A DNA stretch of 64,000 bases from NCBI GenBank assembly GCA_964390305.1, contig CAYMHT010000001.1:1-64000 (forward strand), written 5' to 3'. This stretch comes from SKLM01 sp964390305 (GTDB lineage Bacteria > Chloroflexota > Anaerolineae > B4-G1). Shown piece after piece: positions 34,839 through 43,088 of the stretch; the stretch's first letter is position 1; each line of letters starts with the position of its first letter. The notes beneath the pieces were generated by a model. It ran no database searches, was not told where the DNA came from, and worked only from the letters and a program-made list of their open reading frames with translations. The translations under genes and the position numbers were made by a program.

Positions 34839-35082
34839 CGGATTGCTGCCCAATCATCTCGGGGTCAGCGCAAGCACTCGGCGATGGCGAGTCGTGTCAG
34901 AGTGGTACCCTGGATTCTCGAGATGCAGAGCTGAGGCTCCAGCTGACCGAGCGGTCATCCGCGCCCGACGATGCACGGCAGGAAGAGCAGTCTGCCTAGC
35001 TGGATGAGAATCGTCCCGACGCGCCGCCCAGCACTGTTCCGAGACTTGAGAGAGCACCTGCTGATCGGAAGGGAGTCGCAGC

Positions 35083-37704
35083 TTGGAAGTCATTCTAACC
35101 CACGAAAACGCCGATTTCGACGCCATCGCCAGCCTGTTGGGTGCGAGCAAGCTCTTCTCAGGCGCGATCCCTGTCTTGCCTCGGCGCGTGAATCGAAACG
35201 TCAGTGCCTTCCTGGCACTCTATGGTGCGGAGCTTCCGTTCACCCATCCTGACGAGCTACCACGTGACGAGATCGAACGGGCCATTCTGGTCGACACCCA
35301 GAGTCTGACCACACTCAGAGGCATGACTTCGGACCTGAAGGTCGACATCATCGATCACCACAAGCTCGATCGCGACCTGCCCCCGGACTGGACATTCTCT
35401 GGCGAGCCGATGGGGTCCACGACAACGCTCTTGATCGAAGAGACCTCGACGCGTTTCATCAACCTCACCGATTTGGAGGCGACCCTGCTGCTGTTGGGGA
35501 TCTATGAGGATACCGGCTCCCTGCTGTATCAGTCGACGACTGTTCGCGATGTGCGAGCGTCCGCCTGGCTGATGGAACAGGGCGCTCGACTCGACCTGGT
35601 CAACGAGTTCTTGCGCCACCCCTTAGGCCCCGAGCAGCGGGAGCTTTACGAGCGGTTGTTGGAGAAAAGCGAAACCTTCGACATTGAGGGACACACGATC
35701 GTCATCACGGCTGAGAGAGCCCCGGACTTCAAAGAGGGGCTGTCCACACTCGCGCATAAGCTGCGCGATCTCCTCGAACCCTCGGCACTGCTCATGCTGG
35801 TCGCGCTCGATGGACGAATCCAGCTCGTCGCCCGCAGCACCACCGACGACGTCGACGTCTCCGTCGTGGCAAAGCACTTCGGTGGAGGGGGCCACGACCG
35901 GGCCGCGGCTGCCCTCATTCATGATCGCGATCTGGAGGACGTCCGCGAAGAGCTCCTGGATATGCTGCCTGATATCATCCGTCCATCTGTGACTGTTGCT
36001 GAAGTGATGTCGCTGGGCGTGCAAGTGCTCTCGCCAGAGGACACCGTCGGCGATGCAGCCGAGCAGATGCGCCGTACGGGCCACGAGGGCTACCCGGTCG
36101 TACGGGGCAATCAGGTGATCGGCCTGGTGACTCGTCGAGCTGTCGATCGGGCTGAGCAGTTCGAGATGACTGACGCGCCTGTCACCCAGGTGATGGATGC
36201 AGGCAGCGTCACCGTCAGACCCGAGGATTCAGTGGAAACCCTGCAGCAGTTGATGATCGAGTCTGGGTGGGGTCAGATTCCGGTGGTGAAGGATGGAAAC
36301 GTGATAGGCGTTGTCACCCGCACCGATTTGATCACGCTCTGGGGCGTCCCTCCAGAGCCATCGCGCCGTCTAAGGATAGCAGCGCGTCTCGAGCAGGCTC
36401 TATCCGATCCGCTGCTCGCCCTGGTGCGCCGTGTCTCTCGGACGGCCCACGAGATGGACATTGTCCCCTACTTCGTTGGGGGTCTGGTGCGCGATCTGCT
36501 GCTGGGTCAGCCCATCGTCGATGTGGACATGGTCGTCGAGGGAGATGCAATCGCCCTGGCCGATCGGCTGGCTGACAAGCTCGGTGGAAGGGTCATCGCT
36601 CATCGACGCTTCGGCACGGCGAAGTGGATTCTCTCAGACCGAGTGTGGGCCAAAGTTGCTGATCAGGTCTCCTCGGAGGATGAATTGCCTCCCAGCGTCG
36701 ACTTTGTCACGGCGCGCACGGAGTTCTATACTCACCCCACGGCTCTCCCGCAGGTGGCCCAAAGCTCGATTAAGCAAGACCTGCACCGGCGAGATTTCAC
36801 CATCAACACGCTTGCTATCCGGCTAGACCCCGACCACTGGGGAGAACTCCTTGACTTCTATGGGGGCGAGGAAGACTTGGAGAAAGGGATCATCCGTGTG
36901 CTGCACAGCCTCAGCTTCGTCGATGATCCCACTCGAATCTTGCGGGCTGCACGGCTCGAGAGCCGACTCGGCTTCCATCTTGACCCCCGGAGCGAGGAAC
37001 TGATCGACGATGCCCTTCCGCTGCTGAAGAGAGTCAGTGGCGACCGCATACGCCACGAGTTGGAGCTGATCTTCCGCGAGGAAGAGCCAGAGCGAGCCCT
37101 GTGCCGACTGGATGAGTTAGGTGCTCTATCACGTATCCATCCGCATCTTCAGTGCGACCGTTGGCTAAGGGTGAAGTATCGCACCCTACGAAAGCATCTC
37201 GACCCCGAGAAGTGGGGGCTCGAGCCGGAGGACATGGATTTCCTCCATCTGGCTCTACTGGCCTACCGACTCGATGCGGACGAGCTCCGGGCATTGAGCG
37301 AGCGCCTTAAGGTGAAGCGGGAGACTGAGGAGGACCTGCTCTCGATGGAGAGTCTACGGCAGAGGCTGCCTGAGCTCCTGAGGTTGGATCGGCCCAGCGA
37401 AATACACCATCTTCTCCAGCCTTACGCGGCTCGCGTCAGAGCGGCCGTTTGGACCGCGACCGACAGCTCCGTAGCTCAGGAGCGCTTGCTCCGCTACCAG
37501 ACCAGATGGCGATTTGTGGAGCCGGAGCTTACGGGCGACGACTTGAAGGCCATGGGGCTGGAGCCCGGCCCGCTCTTCGGTCACCTGCTGAGAGAACTGC
37601 GTGATGCCCGACTGAACGGTGAGGTGAGCACGCAGGAGGAAGAGAGGGCACTGATGGAGCGAATGCTGACTGACACTGATCTGGTTGATGAGGAGGAACG
37701 ATGA
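35083..37704 (+). CDS. DHH phosphoesterase - CBS - tRNA nucleotidyltransferase fusion
   Basis: 873 residues from a TTG start (GGAAGGGAG upstream). Residues ~1-300 are a DHH/DHHA1 phosphoesterase: ENADFDA ~8-14, DTQ ~71, DHHKLD ~91, and the GGGGHDRAAAA substrate loop ~267. Two CBS domains follow at ~305-430, which usually bind adenine nucleotides. From ~460 a class II nucleotidyltransferase begins (YFVGGLVRDLLLG ~464, DVDMVVEG ~480) and continues through RRDFTINTLAI, DDPTRILRAARLESRLGF and a helical tail. The same order is known in Aquifex-type A-adding enzymes, which finish the tRNA CCA end and may also degrade oligoribonucleotides. The stop overlaps the next ATG. Confidence 0.9.
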   Translation: MEVILTHENADFDAIASLLGASKLFSGAIPVLPRRVNRNVSAFLALYGAELPFTHPDELPRDEIERAILVDTQSLTTLRGMTSDLKVDIIDHHKLDRDLPPDWTFSGEPMGSTTTLLIEETSTRFINLTDLEATLLLLGIYEDTGSLLYQSTTVRDVRASAWLMEQGARLDLVNEFLRHPLGPEQRELYERLLEKSETFDIEGHTIVITAERAPDFKEGLSTLAHKLRDLLEPSALLMLVALDGRIQLVARSTTDDVDVSVVAKHFGGGGHDRAAAALIHDRDLEDVREELLDMLPDIIRPSVTVAEVMSLGVQVLSPEDTVGDAAEQMRRTGHEGYPVVRGNQVIGLVTRRAVDRAEQFEMTDAPVTQVMDAGSVTVRPEDSVETLQQLMIESGWGQIPVVKDGNVIGVVTRTDLITLWGVPPEPSRRLRIAARLEQALSDPLLALVRRVSRTAHEMDIVPYFVGGLVRDLLLGQPIVDVDMVVEGDAIALADRLADKLGGRVIAHRRFGTAKWILSDRVWAKVADQVSSEDELPPSVDFVTARTEFYTHPTALPQVAQSSIKQDLHRRDFTINTLAIRLDPDHWGELLDFYGGEEDLEKGIIRVLHSLSFVDDPTRILRAARLESRLGFHLDPRSEELIDDALPLLKRVSGDRIRHELELIFREEEPERALCRLDELGALSRIHPHLQCDRWLRVKYRTLRKHLDPEKWGLEPEDMDFLHLALLAYRLDADELRALSERLKVKRETEEDLLSMESLRQRLPELLRLDRPSEIHHLLQPYAARVRAAVWTATDSSVAQERLLRYQTRWRFVEPELTGDDLKAMGLEPGPLFGHLLRELRDARLNGEVSTQEEERALMERMLTDTDLVDEEER

Positions 37705-38030
37705 GTGACCGCACCTGGGAGAAGTGGCCCATGAAGACAGAGATCATCGAAGGCGATCCGATCCGCGTGGGGGGACGCGAGCTGGCGCTCTTCGTGCGGG
37801 TGATGCGTCACACGCGGCGGCGGGCTCGGGTCGGCAACGAAGGCGTCGCGGGCGAGGGTCTGGGGGTCGTGCACATGAGCCCGGTCGCGGTTGTAGATCG
37901 GAGTGCCAGTGATGGGCGACGTCTCCCTGTTCGTGACCGGACGACGGAGTCAATTAAGTGGCTGTTGCTGGTAGCCCTTATCGTCCCATGTCTCGCATCG
38001 ATGCTAATCCACCTCTCACGCAGATCTTGA
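37701..38030 (+). CDS. Small one-helix membrane protein, function unknown
   Basis: 109 residues; ATG overlaps the preceding stop as ATGA, which argues that it is real. The N-terminal ~80 residues are hydrophilic and basic, with a compact beta-like pattern (GDPIRVGGRELALFVRVMRH, EGLGVVHMSPVAVV). A single hydrophobic helix (~86-103) ends the protein. No family recognised. Translational coupling to the tRNA-maturation enzyme suggests co-regulation but not a function. Confidence 0.6.
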   Translation: MSDRTWEKWPMKTEIIEGDPIRVGGRELALFVRVMRHTRRRARVGNEGVAGEGLGVVHMSPVAVVDRSASDGRRLPVRDRTTESIKWLLLVALIVPCLASMLIHLSRRS

Positions 38031-38056
38031 TGCAGCAGCCCACCCGACGGCTTAGC

Positions 38057-38084
38057 TTGACAACCACCTGGGGGTGGTTATAAT
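38057..38084 (+). promoter_or_regulatory. rpsU promoter with a palindromic spacer
   Basis: TTGACA (38057-38062), 16-bp spacer, TATAAT (38079-38084). The spacer is almost wholly the inverted repeat AACCACC-TGGG-GGTGGTT (38062-38079), so a bound protein would block RNA polymerase directly. Confidence 0.85.
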
Positions 38085-38119
38085 CAACGTGTCTGAGGTT
38101 GGTTTCAAGGAGAGAATGA

Positions 38120-38326
38120 ATGACCAAGGTGGAACTAAGAAACGGTGAATCTTTCGAGTCTCTGCTGAAGCGCTTCAACAAGCAGGTTCACAGCGACCGT
38201 GTGTTGTGGGAAGCACGTCGCCGGCGCTTCTTCGAGAAGCCAAGTGTCGTCCGAAAACGCAAACGGGCGGCTAAACTGCGCAAGAGCCGGCAGCAGACCC
38301 TCAAAGATCAGCAGGGCGCGTTCTAG
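38120..38326 (+). CDS. rpsU: 30S ribosomal protein bS21
   Basis: 68 residues, highly basic: VELRNGESFESLLKRFNKQV is the bS21 signature, followed by a Lys/Arg-rich tail. It lies on the small subunit near the 3' end of 16S rRNA and aids mRNA selection. AAGGAGAG precedes ATG. The next gene, yqeY, follows after 6 bases; rpsU-yqeY neighbourhood is common in bacteria. Confidence 0.96.
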   Translation: MTKVELRNGESFESLLKRFNKQVHSDRVLWEARRRRFFEKPSVVRKRKRAAKLRKSRQQTLKDQQGAF

Positions 38327-38332
38327 AAGGTG

Positions 38333-38797
38333 ATGGATCTGAAGCAACGGTTGCAGCACGACCTCAAGGAAGCACTCCGGGCGGGTGACGAGCGGCGGAA
38401 GAGCGTCATTCGTATGGCCTTAGCCGCAATCACCAACGCCGAGATCAAGAAGGGCAGGCAATCAGGCGAAGCCGAACTCGATGAGGATGAGCTCATCGCC
38501 GTGCTGCAGAAGCAAGCGAAGCGGCGGCGGGAGACCATTGATGAGCTAGAGGAGCTGGATCGGCCTGATCTCCTCGCTGCTGAGAGGGAAGAACTCGCCA
38601 TCCTGGAGGAATACCTGCCGGAGCAACTTTCGCGCGAAGAGATTGCTGAAGAGGCTCGTCAAGTTATCAGGGAGGTCGGAGCAACGGGGATGAAGGATAT
38701 GGGCCCGGTGATGGGCCGGCTGATGTCCAGACTAAAGGGACGAGCTGACGGTCATACTGTAAGCGACGTTGTACGCGACTTGTTGACCAGCCAGTAG
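38333..38797 (+). CDS. yqeY: GatB/YqeY domain protein
   Basis: 154 residues (ATG 38333; GTG 38330 adjacent). Helical YqeY-type protein: LKQRLQHDLKEALRAGDERRKSVIRMALAAI, then LEEYLPEQLSREEIAEEARQVI and GPVMGRLMSRLKGRADG at the end. This matches the C-terminal tRNA-binding region of GatB, the amidotransferase subunit that converts Glu-tRNAGln; the free protein may bind tRNA. Co-transcribed with rpsU. Confidence 0.93.
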   Translation: MDLKQRLQHDLKEALRAGDERRKSVIRMALAAITNAEIKKGRQSGEAELDEDELIAVLQKQAKRRRETIDELEELDRPDLLAAEREELAILEEYLPEQLSREEIAEEARQVIREVGATGMKDMGPVMGRLMSRLKGRADGHTVSDVVRDLLTSQ

Positions 38798-38834
38798 GCA
38801 CTCACCAGCTGGCGAGTGATACGACCGTAACGAG

Positions 38835-38863
38835 AGGGAGCGCCCTGGGTGCTCCCTTTTGTT
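38835..38863 (+). terminator. Terminator between yqeY and the HD-domain gene (possible attenuator)
   Basis: GGGAGCGCC (38836-38844) pairs with GGTGCTCCC (38848-38856), one G-U, loop CTG, then TTTTGTT. It lies only 8 nt before the next ATG, with no room for a promoter after it. Confidence 0.8.
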
Positions 38864-38871
38864 GGTACCCT

Positions 38872-41031
38872 ATGAGTGTGAACGAGTTCGGGAGCAATAA
38901 CGAGAACGGAATCGAGAGTCGACCAGGCGCCAACGGTCGGCGCCGTTGGTGGGCCTGGGTGCGTCTCATCCTGCTGGGCCTGGCACTGACAACCGTGACC
39001 GCCCTGGTGATGGTTCAACCCTTATTACCCACCGGGCAGGTAATGCTCGAAGAGGGCGATGTCGCTGCCGAGACGATTCGGGCGCCCTATTCTCTCACGT
39101 ACGACAGCAGGATTCGCCGGGAGGAAGAACGGGAGAGGGCCGCCTCCAGAGTCAGGCCCGTCTACTCCTCGCCAGAGGGAGACCTGGCTCGCCAGCAGGT
39201 TGAGCGAGCTCGTGAAGTCCTTGACTATCTGGGATCGGTCCGGGCTGACTCGCTGGCGTCGACGGCTCAGAAGCGCGCCTGGGTCCTGGCAGTGCCCGAG
39301 TTGTCTGGTCTGAGCTCTGAGACGGTTGACAGTCTGCTCGCTCTGCCCGACGAGAGCTGGGATCCGGTTCAGCTGGAGACGCTCGCTGTGATTGGGCAGG
39401 TGATGCGACAGGAAATCCGCGAGGGCGAGGTCACCGAAGCGCGGAACGGAGTCCCCAGGATGATCGGTCTCGATCTCTCCGATAGGGAGGCCGCCGTGGT
39501 CACCGCGCTCACACAGTCCTTCATCATTCCCAACTCGTTCCTCGACCACGCAGCCACGGCCGAGGCGCAGACTGAAGCCCGCGAGGCAGTTGGCCCCGTC
39601 ACTCGTCGTTTTGAAGAAGGCCAGGTCATCGTTCGCGAGGGAGATCCGGTTGCCGCGCTCGATATCGAGGTACTCGATCAGTTTGAACTCCGTCAGCCTC
39701 GGGTGAAATGGACCGAGTTCGTTGGCGCCGCTATGCTAGCCATTCTAGGCGTCGCGTTGCTTTACACTTACCTGGCGCGATTCGATCCCCAGGTCGTGTG
39801 GAGCGGACATCAACCTCTTCTTTTCGTTCTGCTGATCACCTCGTTTGTCCTTGGGTCGGGGCTGATGGTCCCAGCTGGTGGAACCCTGCGCTATCTTGCT
39901 CCGGCCCCGGCCTTGGCGATGCTGCTCACCGCCACTTTGGGTAGACACGCTGGAGCAGCGTCGGCCGTGTTCCTCGGTGCCGTCACCGGTGTCGTCGCCA
40001 ACAACTCGCTCGACATGGCAATCTACGCCACGGGGGGAGGGCTGGTCGCCGCCCTCACCCTGGACCGGGTCGAACGTATCGGCGAGATGTTCCGTGCCGG
40101 CGCGTTTGTCGCCCTGACACACGTCGCCGTGCTGCTCATAGGTCATCTCGTCGAGGATGCAGCTCAACCCGCTGAACTGGTGGTATCGGCCCTGGCTGGA
40201 ATCGTCAACGGAGGTCTGTCCTCAAGTCTGGCGCTCGGTGCGTTGTTCCTCGTCGGCCCGCTGTTCGATATCGTCACGACGATGCGGCTCATCGAACTGA
40301 GCCGGCCGGAACGTCCACTCTTGCAGCGTATGCTGCGTGAGGCCCCAGCCACGTACCATCACAGCTTGATGGTGGCTAATCTGGCCGAGCAAGCCGCCGA
40401 AGGCATCGGAGCTAACGCTCTACTGACTCGGGTGGGTGCCTACTATCACGATATCGGCAAGATCGCCCGCCCCTACTTCTTCGCTGAGAACCAGGCCGAC
40501 GGCCTGAACCCACACGATCGATTGGATCCGGAAACGAGTGCCGAGGTGATCGTAGGACACGTCACTGACGGACTGGAACTAGCACGGCGGTATCACCTGC
40601 CTGCACGTGTACGGGCCTTTATCCCAGAGCACCATGGGGAAAGCCGCGTGGGGTTCCTCTACGATAGGGCAGTGGAATTGGCAGGCGATGAGGAACTTGT
40701 AGATGAGGAGCGCTTCCGCTATCCTGGTCGGAAGCCCCAAAGCAGAGAAACAGCCCTTGTGATGCTGGCTGATGGCTGCGAGGCTGCCGTGCGTGCGGCG
40801 CGCCCGGCAACCGGCGAGGAGTTGGAAGAGATAGTTGACCGCATAGTCGATCAACGTGTTGAAGACGGGCAGCTCAATGAATCTGATTTGTCCCTCCAGG
40901 ATATCCAAGCCATTAAGGAGGTCTTCACGTCCGCGTTGAAGGGAACATTCCACCCCAGAATAGAATATCCGGAGACCGAGGGAGAGGATCGTGTTGCTAA
41001 GGCAGAAGCCAGCCCGTCTGTTGAGACATGA
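38872..41031 (+). CDS. 7TM-HD (PgpH/YqfF type) membrane phosphohydrolase
   Basis: 719 residues. A membrane helix near the start (~24-45), a large extracellular region (~50-275), seven closely spaced membrane helices (~280-470), then a cytoplasmic HD domain with YHHSLMVANLAEQA (~495) and YYHDIGKI containing the metal-binding His526-Asp527, plus EHHGESR further on. This is the domain order of PgpH, which hydrolyses cyclic di-AMP. It ends by overlapping ybeY (ATGA). No ribosome site is clear before ATG 38872, and a terminator lies just upstream. Confidence 0.92.
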   Translation: MSVNEFGSNNENGIESRPGANGRRRWWAWVRLILLGLALTTVTALVMVQPLLPTGQVMLEEGDVAAETIRAPYSLTYDSRIRREEERERAASRVRPVYSSPEGDLARQQVERAREVLDYLGSVRADSLASTAQKRAWVLAVPELSGLSSETVDSLLALPDESWDPVQLETLAVIGQVMRQEIREGEVTEARNGVPRMIGLDLSDREAAVVTALTQSFIIPNSFLDHAATAEAQTEAREAVGPVTRRFEEGQVIVREGDPVAALDIEVLDQFELRQPRVKWTEFVGAAMLAILGVALLYTYLARFDPQVVWSGHQPLLFVLLITSFVLGSGLMVPAGGTLRYLAPAPALAMLLTATLGRHAGAASAVFLGAVTGVVANNSLDMAIYATGGGLVAALTLDRVERIGEMFRAGAFVALTHVAVLLIGHLVEDAAQPAELVVSALAGIVNGGLSSSLALGALFLVGPLFDIVTTMRLIELSRPERPLLQRMLREAPATYHHSLMVANLAEQAAEGIGANALLTRVGAYYHDIGKIARPYFFAENQADGLNPHDRLDPETSAEVIVGHVTDGLELARRYHLPARVRAFIPEHHGESRVGFLYDRAVELAGDEELVDEERFRYPGRKPQSRETALVMLADGCEAAVRAARPATGEELEEIVDRIVDQRVEDGQLNESDLSLQDIQAIKEVFTSALKGTFHPRIEYPETEGEDRVAKAEASPSVET

Positions 41032-41504
41032 GCTCCCGTACCGTGGACGTACAGATTGACGACTGCTACAGGCCAAACGTGAGGCCCAGGGTCTTGCGTG
41101 AGGCTGCTGAGGCCACGTTGAACCGAGAGCATGATGAGGATGCATATGCTCTAACCGTGGTGGTCACCGGGGATCACGTCCTGCGCGAACTTAACCGCCG
41201 CTATCGAGGACTGGACGCGTCTACAGACGTCTTGGCCTTTCCCAACGAGACAAAAGGCCCGTTCGTTGATGTGCCGGGACTTCCACACTACCTGGGCGAC
41301 GTCCTTATCTCTTTCCCTCAAGCCAGGGCTCAGGCCCGCGAGGCGGGGAATGACCTCGTCGCCGAATTGCAGTTGCTGGTCGTCCACGGCGTCCTGCACC
41401 TGCTAGGATATGACGATCAAACGGAATCCGAACGCGCCCGGATGTGGCGGGTTCAGCAGACTGTGCTCGATGAATTAGGCGTCGAGGTGCATCTCACGGG
41501 CTGA
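41028..41504 (+). CDS. ybeY: Endoribonuclease YbeY with altered third metal ligand
   Basis: 158 residues; the ATG overlaps the HD gene stop. YbeY signatures: LNRRYRGLDASTDVLAFP, LGDVLIS and the metal motif HGVLHLLGYDD. The first two metal ligands are His120 and His124; the third, His in the reference enzymes, is Asp130. It processes the 3' end of 16S rRNA and takes part in ribosome quality control. The gene order HD, ybeY, dgkA-like is a common bacterial block. Confidence 0.94.
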   Translation: MSSRTVDVQIDDCYRPNVRPRVLREAAEATLNREHDEDAYALTVVVTGDHVLRELNRRYRGLDASTDVLAFPNETKGPFVDVPGLPHYLGDVLISFPQARAQAREAGNDLVAELQLLVVHGVLHLLGYDDQTESERARMWRVQQTVLDELGVEVHLTG

Positions 41505-41508
41505 GCGT

Positions 41509-41892
41509 ATGCACAACCGAAGCATACTGGACGCCTTCCGCTTTGCCTTTTCCGGTCTCTGGTACGCGCTACGCACCCAACGCAACATGCGCATCCACCT
41601 CCTCATTGCCGCTGCCGTGGCTATCGTGGGAGTATGGTTGCGGCTCTCAGCTGACCAGTGGGCGACCCTGGCGGCAACATGCGGGCTGGTGCTGGTGAGC
41701 GAGATGGTCAACACAGTGGTTGAGCACATGATGGACCTGGTCTGTCCTGACTACCACCCGTTGGCCAGAACGGTCAAGGACGTGATGGCTGGAGCAGTGA
41801 CCGTCGCCGCGATGGTAGCTGTCATCGTTGGCCTGTTGATCCTCGGCCCACCTCTGTGGAGCAGGCTGACACGCTGGTACGTTGGTCAGTAA
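41509..41892 (+). CDS. Prokaryotic diacylglycerol/undecaprenol kinase (DgkA type)
   Basis: 127 residues with three membrane helices. The signature EMVNTVVEHMMDLV (first Glu is metal binding) followed by ARTVKDVMAGAVTVAAM is the DgkA catalytic region. In Gram-positive bacteria this family phosphorylates undecaprenol to recycle the wall carrier lipid; in others diacylglycerol. In a genome with many polyprenyl-phosphate-using GT-C enzymes the undecaprenol role is attractive, but the sequence cannot decide. Follows ybeY after 4 bases. Confidence 0.92.
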   Translation: MHNRSILDAFRFAFSGLWYALRTQRNMRIHLLIAAAVAIVGVWLRLSADQWATLAATCGLVLVSEMVNTVVEHMMDLVCPDYHPLARTVKDVMAGAVTVAAMVAVIVGLLILGPPLWSRLTRWYVGQ

Positions 41893-41968
41893 ATCCCCTG
41901 CGCTGGCGACGCAGCTCTCGAGTGTCATCTTTGCTGTGTAGTAAGAGATTGTTTGGGAGGATCTGTCA

Positions 41969-42442
41969 ATGAGTGCACAGAAGAAAATATACCTCACTCC
42001 AGAGGGGAGAGAGGAGTTGCGCGAAGAACTGGATAGGCTGGTAAGTGTGAAGCGACCCGCTTTGGCTGAGAGGTTGCGCAAGGCAATCGCCCAAGGGGAC
42101 CTCTCGGAGAATGCCGACTACAAAGCGGCCAAGGAGGAGCAATCGTTCCTGGAGGGACGTATCCAGGAGATTGAGGCGATGCTACGCAGTGCCGAGATCA
42201 TCGAGCGGACGGGGAACTCAGAAGAAGTCACTCTAGGAAGTCGCGTTACTGTGATCGAGGAGGGCGGGAGGAGTCCAGAGGTCTTTCGCATCGTCGGCAC
42301 CCCCGAAGCAGATCCAGTAGACGGAAAGGTGTCGTACAAATCACCCATGGGCAAGGCGCTAATGGGACGCCAAGTCGGCGATGTCGTGACGGTCGAGGCC
42401 CCTGGAGGAGAGATTGCATTCCGCATCACCGATATCGATTGA
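41969..42442 (+). CDS. greA: Transcription elongation factor GreA
   Basis: 157 residues. The N-terminal coiled-coil hairpin (TPEGREELREELDRLVSVK ... GDLSENADYKAAKEEQ) carries the acidic tip that enters the RNA polymerase secondary channel and stimulates transcript cleavage. The C-terminal FKBP-like domain has SPMGKALMGRQVGDVV. ATG follows GGGAGGAT. The next frame overlaps its last 29 bases. Confidence 0.97.
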   Translation: MSAQKKIYLTPEGREELREELDRLVSVKRPALAERLRKAIAQGDLSENADYKAAKEEQSFLEGRIQEIEAMLRSAEIIERTGNSEEVTLGSRVTVIEEGGRSPEVFRIVGTPEADPVDGKVSYKSPMGKALMGRQVGDVVTVEAPGGEIAFRITDID

Positions 42443-43040
42443 AGACCCGCTTGGTGAGCTCCACACCAAGATGCGGGCCTGCCGCCGGTGTCTGGGCGCG
42501 GGTTATTCGGTCACTCCAGGTGCCATATTCTCCGGCCCCGCGTCGGCTCGCCTGATGATTGTGGGACAGGCGCCGGGCGTGACCGAGTGCGATACCGGAA
42601 GGCCGTTCAATGGAGCCTCGGGGCAGCGGCTTTTCGAGTGGTTGGCCGAGGCTGGGTGGGACGAGTCTACGTTCCGCGCCACCCAGTACATAACCGCGAT
42701 CACAAAGTGCTACCCGGGGAAGTCCTCCAACGGCAAGGGCGACCGGGCTCCGACGCGAGAGGAGCAAGCGCTGTGTGCTCCGTACTTGGAGCAAGAACTG
42801 GCTTTGGTCCAGCCGGAGATCGTCGTCCCGGTGGGGAGTGTGGCGGTGCGCCGCTTCGTGGGGCGGGTCAGGTTGACCGACGTCGTCGGTACCGTCATAG
42901 AGGGGAGCGAGGGATGGCTGATCGTACCCCTTCCCCATCCTTCCGGTGTGAGTCTGTGGCTTAACCGGCCCAAGAATCAGGAGCGCGTTGCGCAGGCCCT
43001 GGCCCACCTGCAGCGGCTGCACGCGAGGCTGGCTCCGTGA
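42414..43040 (+). CDS. Iron-sulphur uracil-DNA glycosylase (family 4-like)
   Basis: 208 residues from TTG 42414 (GGAGGAG a few nt upstream); an ATG at 42471 would remove 19 residues. Motif GQAPG (~51-55) and the closing HPSG segment (PLPHPSGVSLWLN) form the uracil pocket. Cys23, Cys26, Cys99 and Cys121 fit the 4Fe-4S cluster of family 4/5 enzymes. It removes uracil from DNA. It overlaps greA by 29 bases, so is probably translated with it. Confidence 0.88.
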   Translation: MHSASPISIEDPLGELHTKMRACRRCLGAGYSVTPGAIFSGPASARLMIVGQAPGVTECDTGRPFNGASGQRLFEWLAEAGWDESTFRATQYITAITKCYPGKSSNGKGDRAPTREEQALCAPYLEQELALVQPEIVVPVGSVAVRRFVGRVRLTDVVGTVIEGSEGWLIVPLPHPSGVSLWLNRPKNQERVAQALAHLQRLHARLAP

Positions 43041-43088
43041 CGGACACCAGGGGACTCCAAGGCTGTCTCACAGGCCTTGATTGAACCT

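Noticed and set aside
34901..34912. TGGTACC resembling the T-box core in the leader of the DHH-CBS gene
   Set aside because: The rest of the T-box (CGCG, stem I, antiterminator and terminator pair) is missing and the gene is not a usual T-box target.
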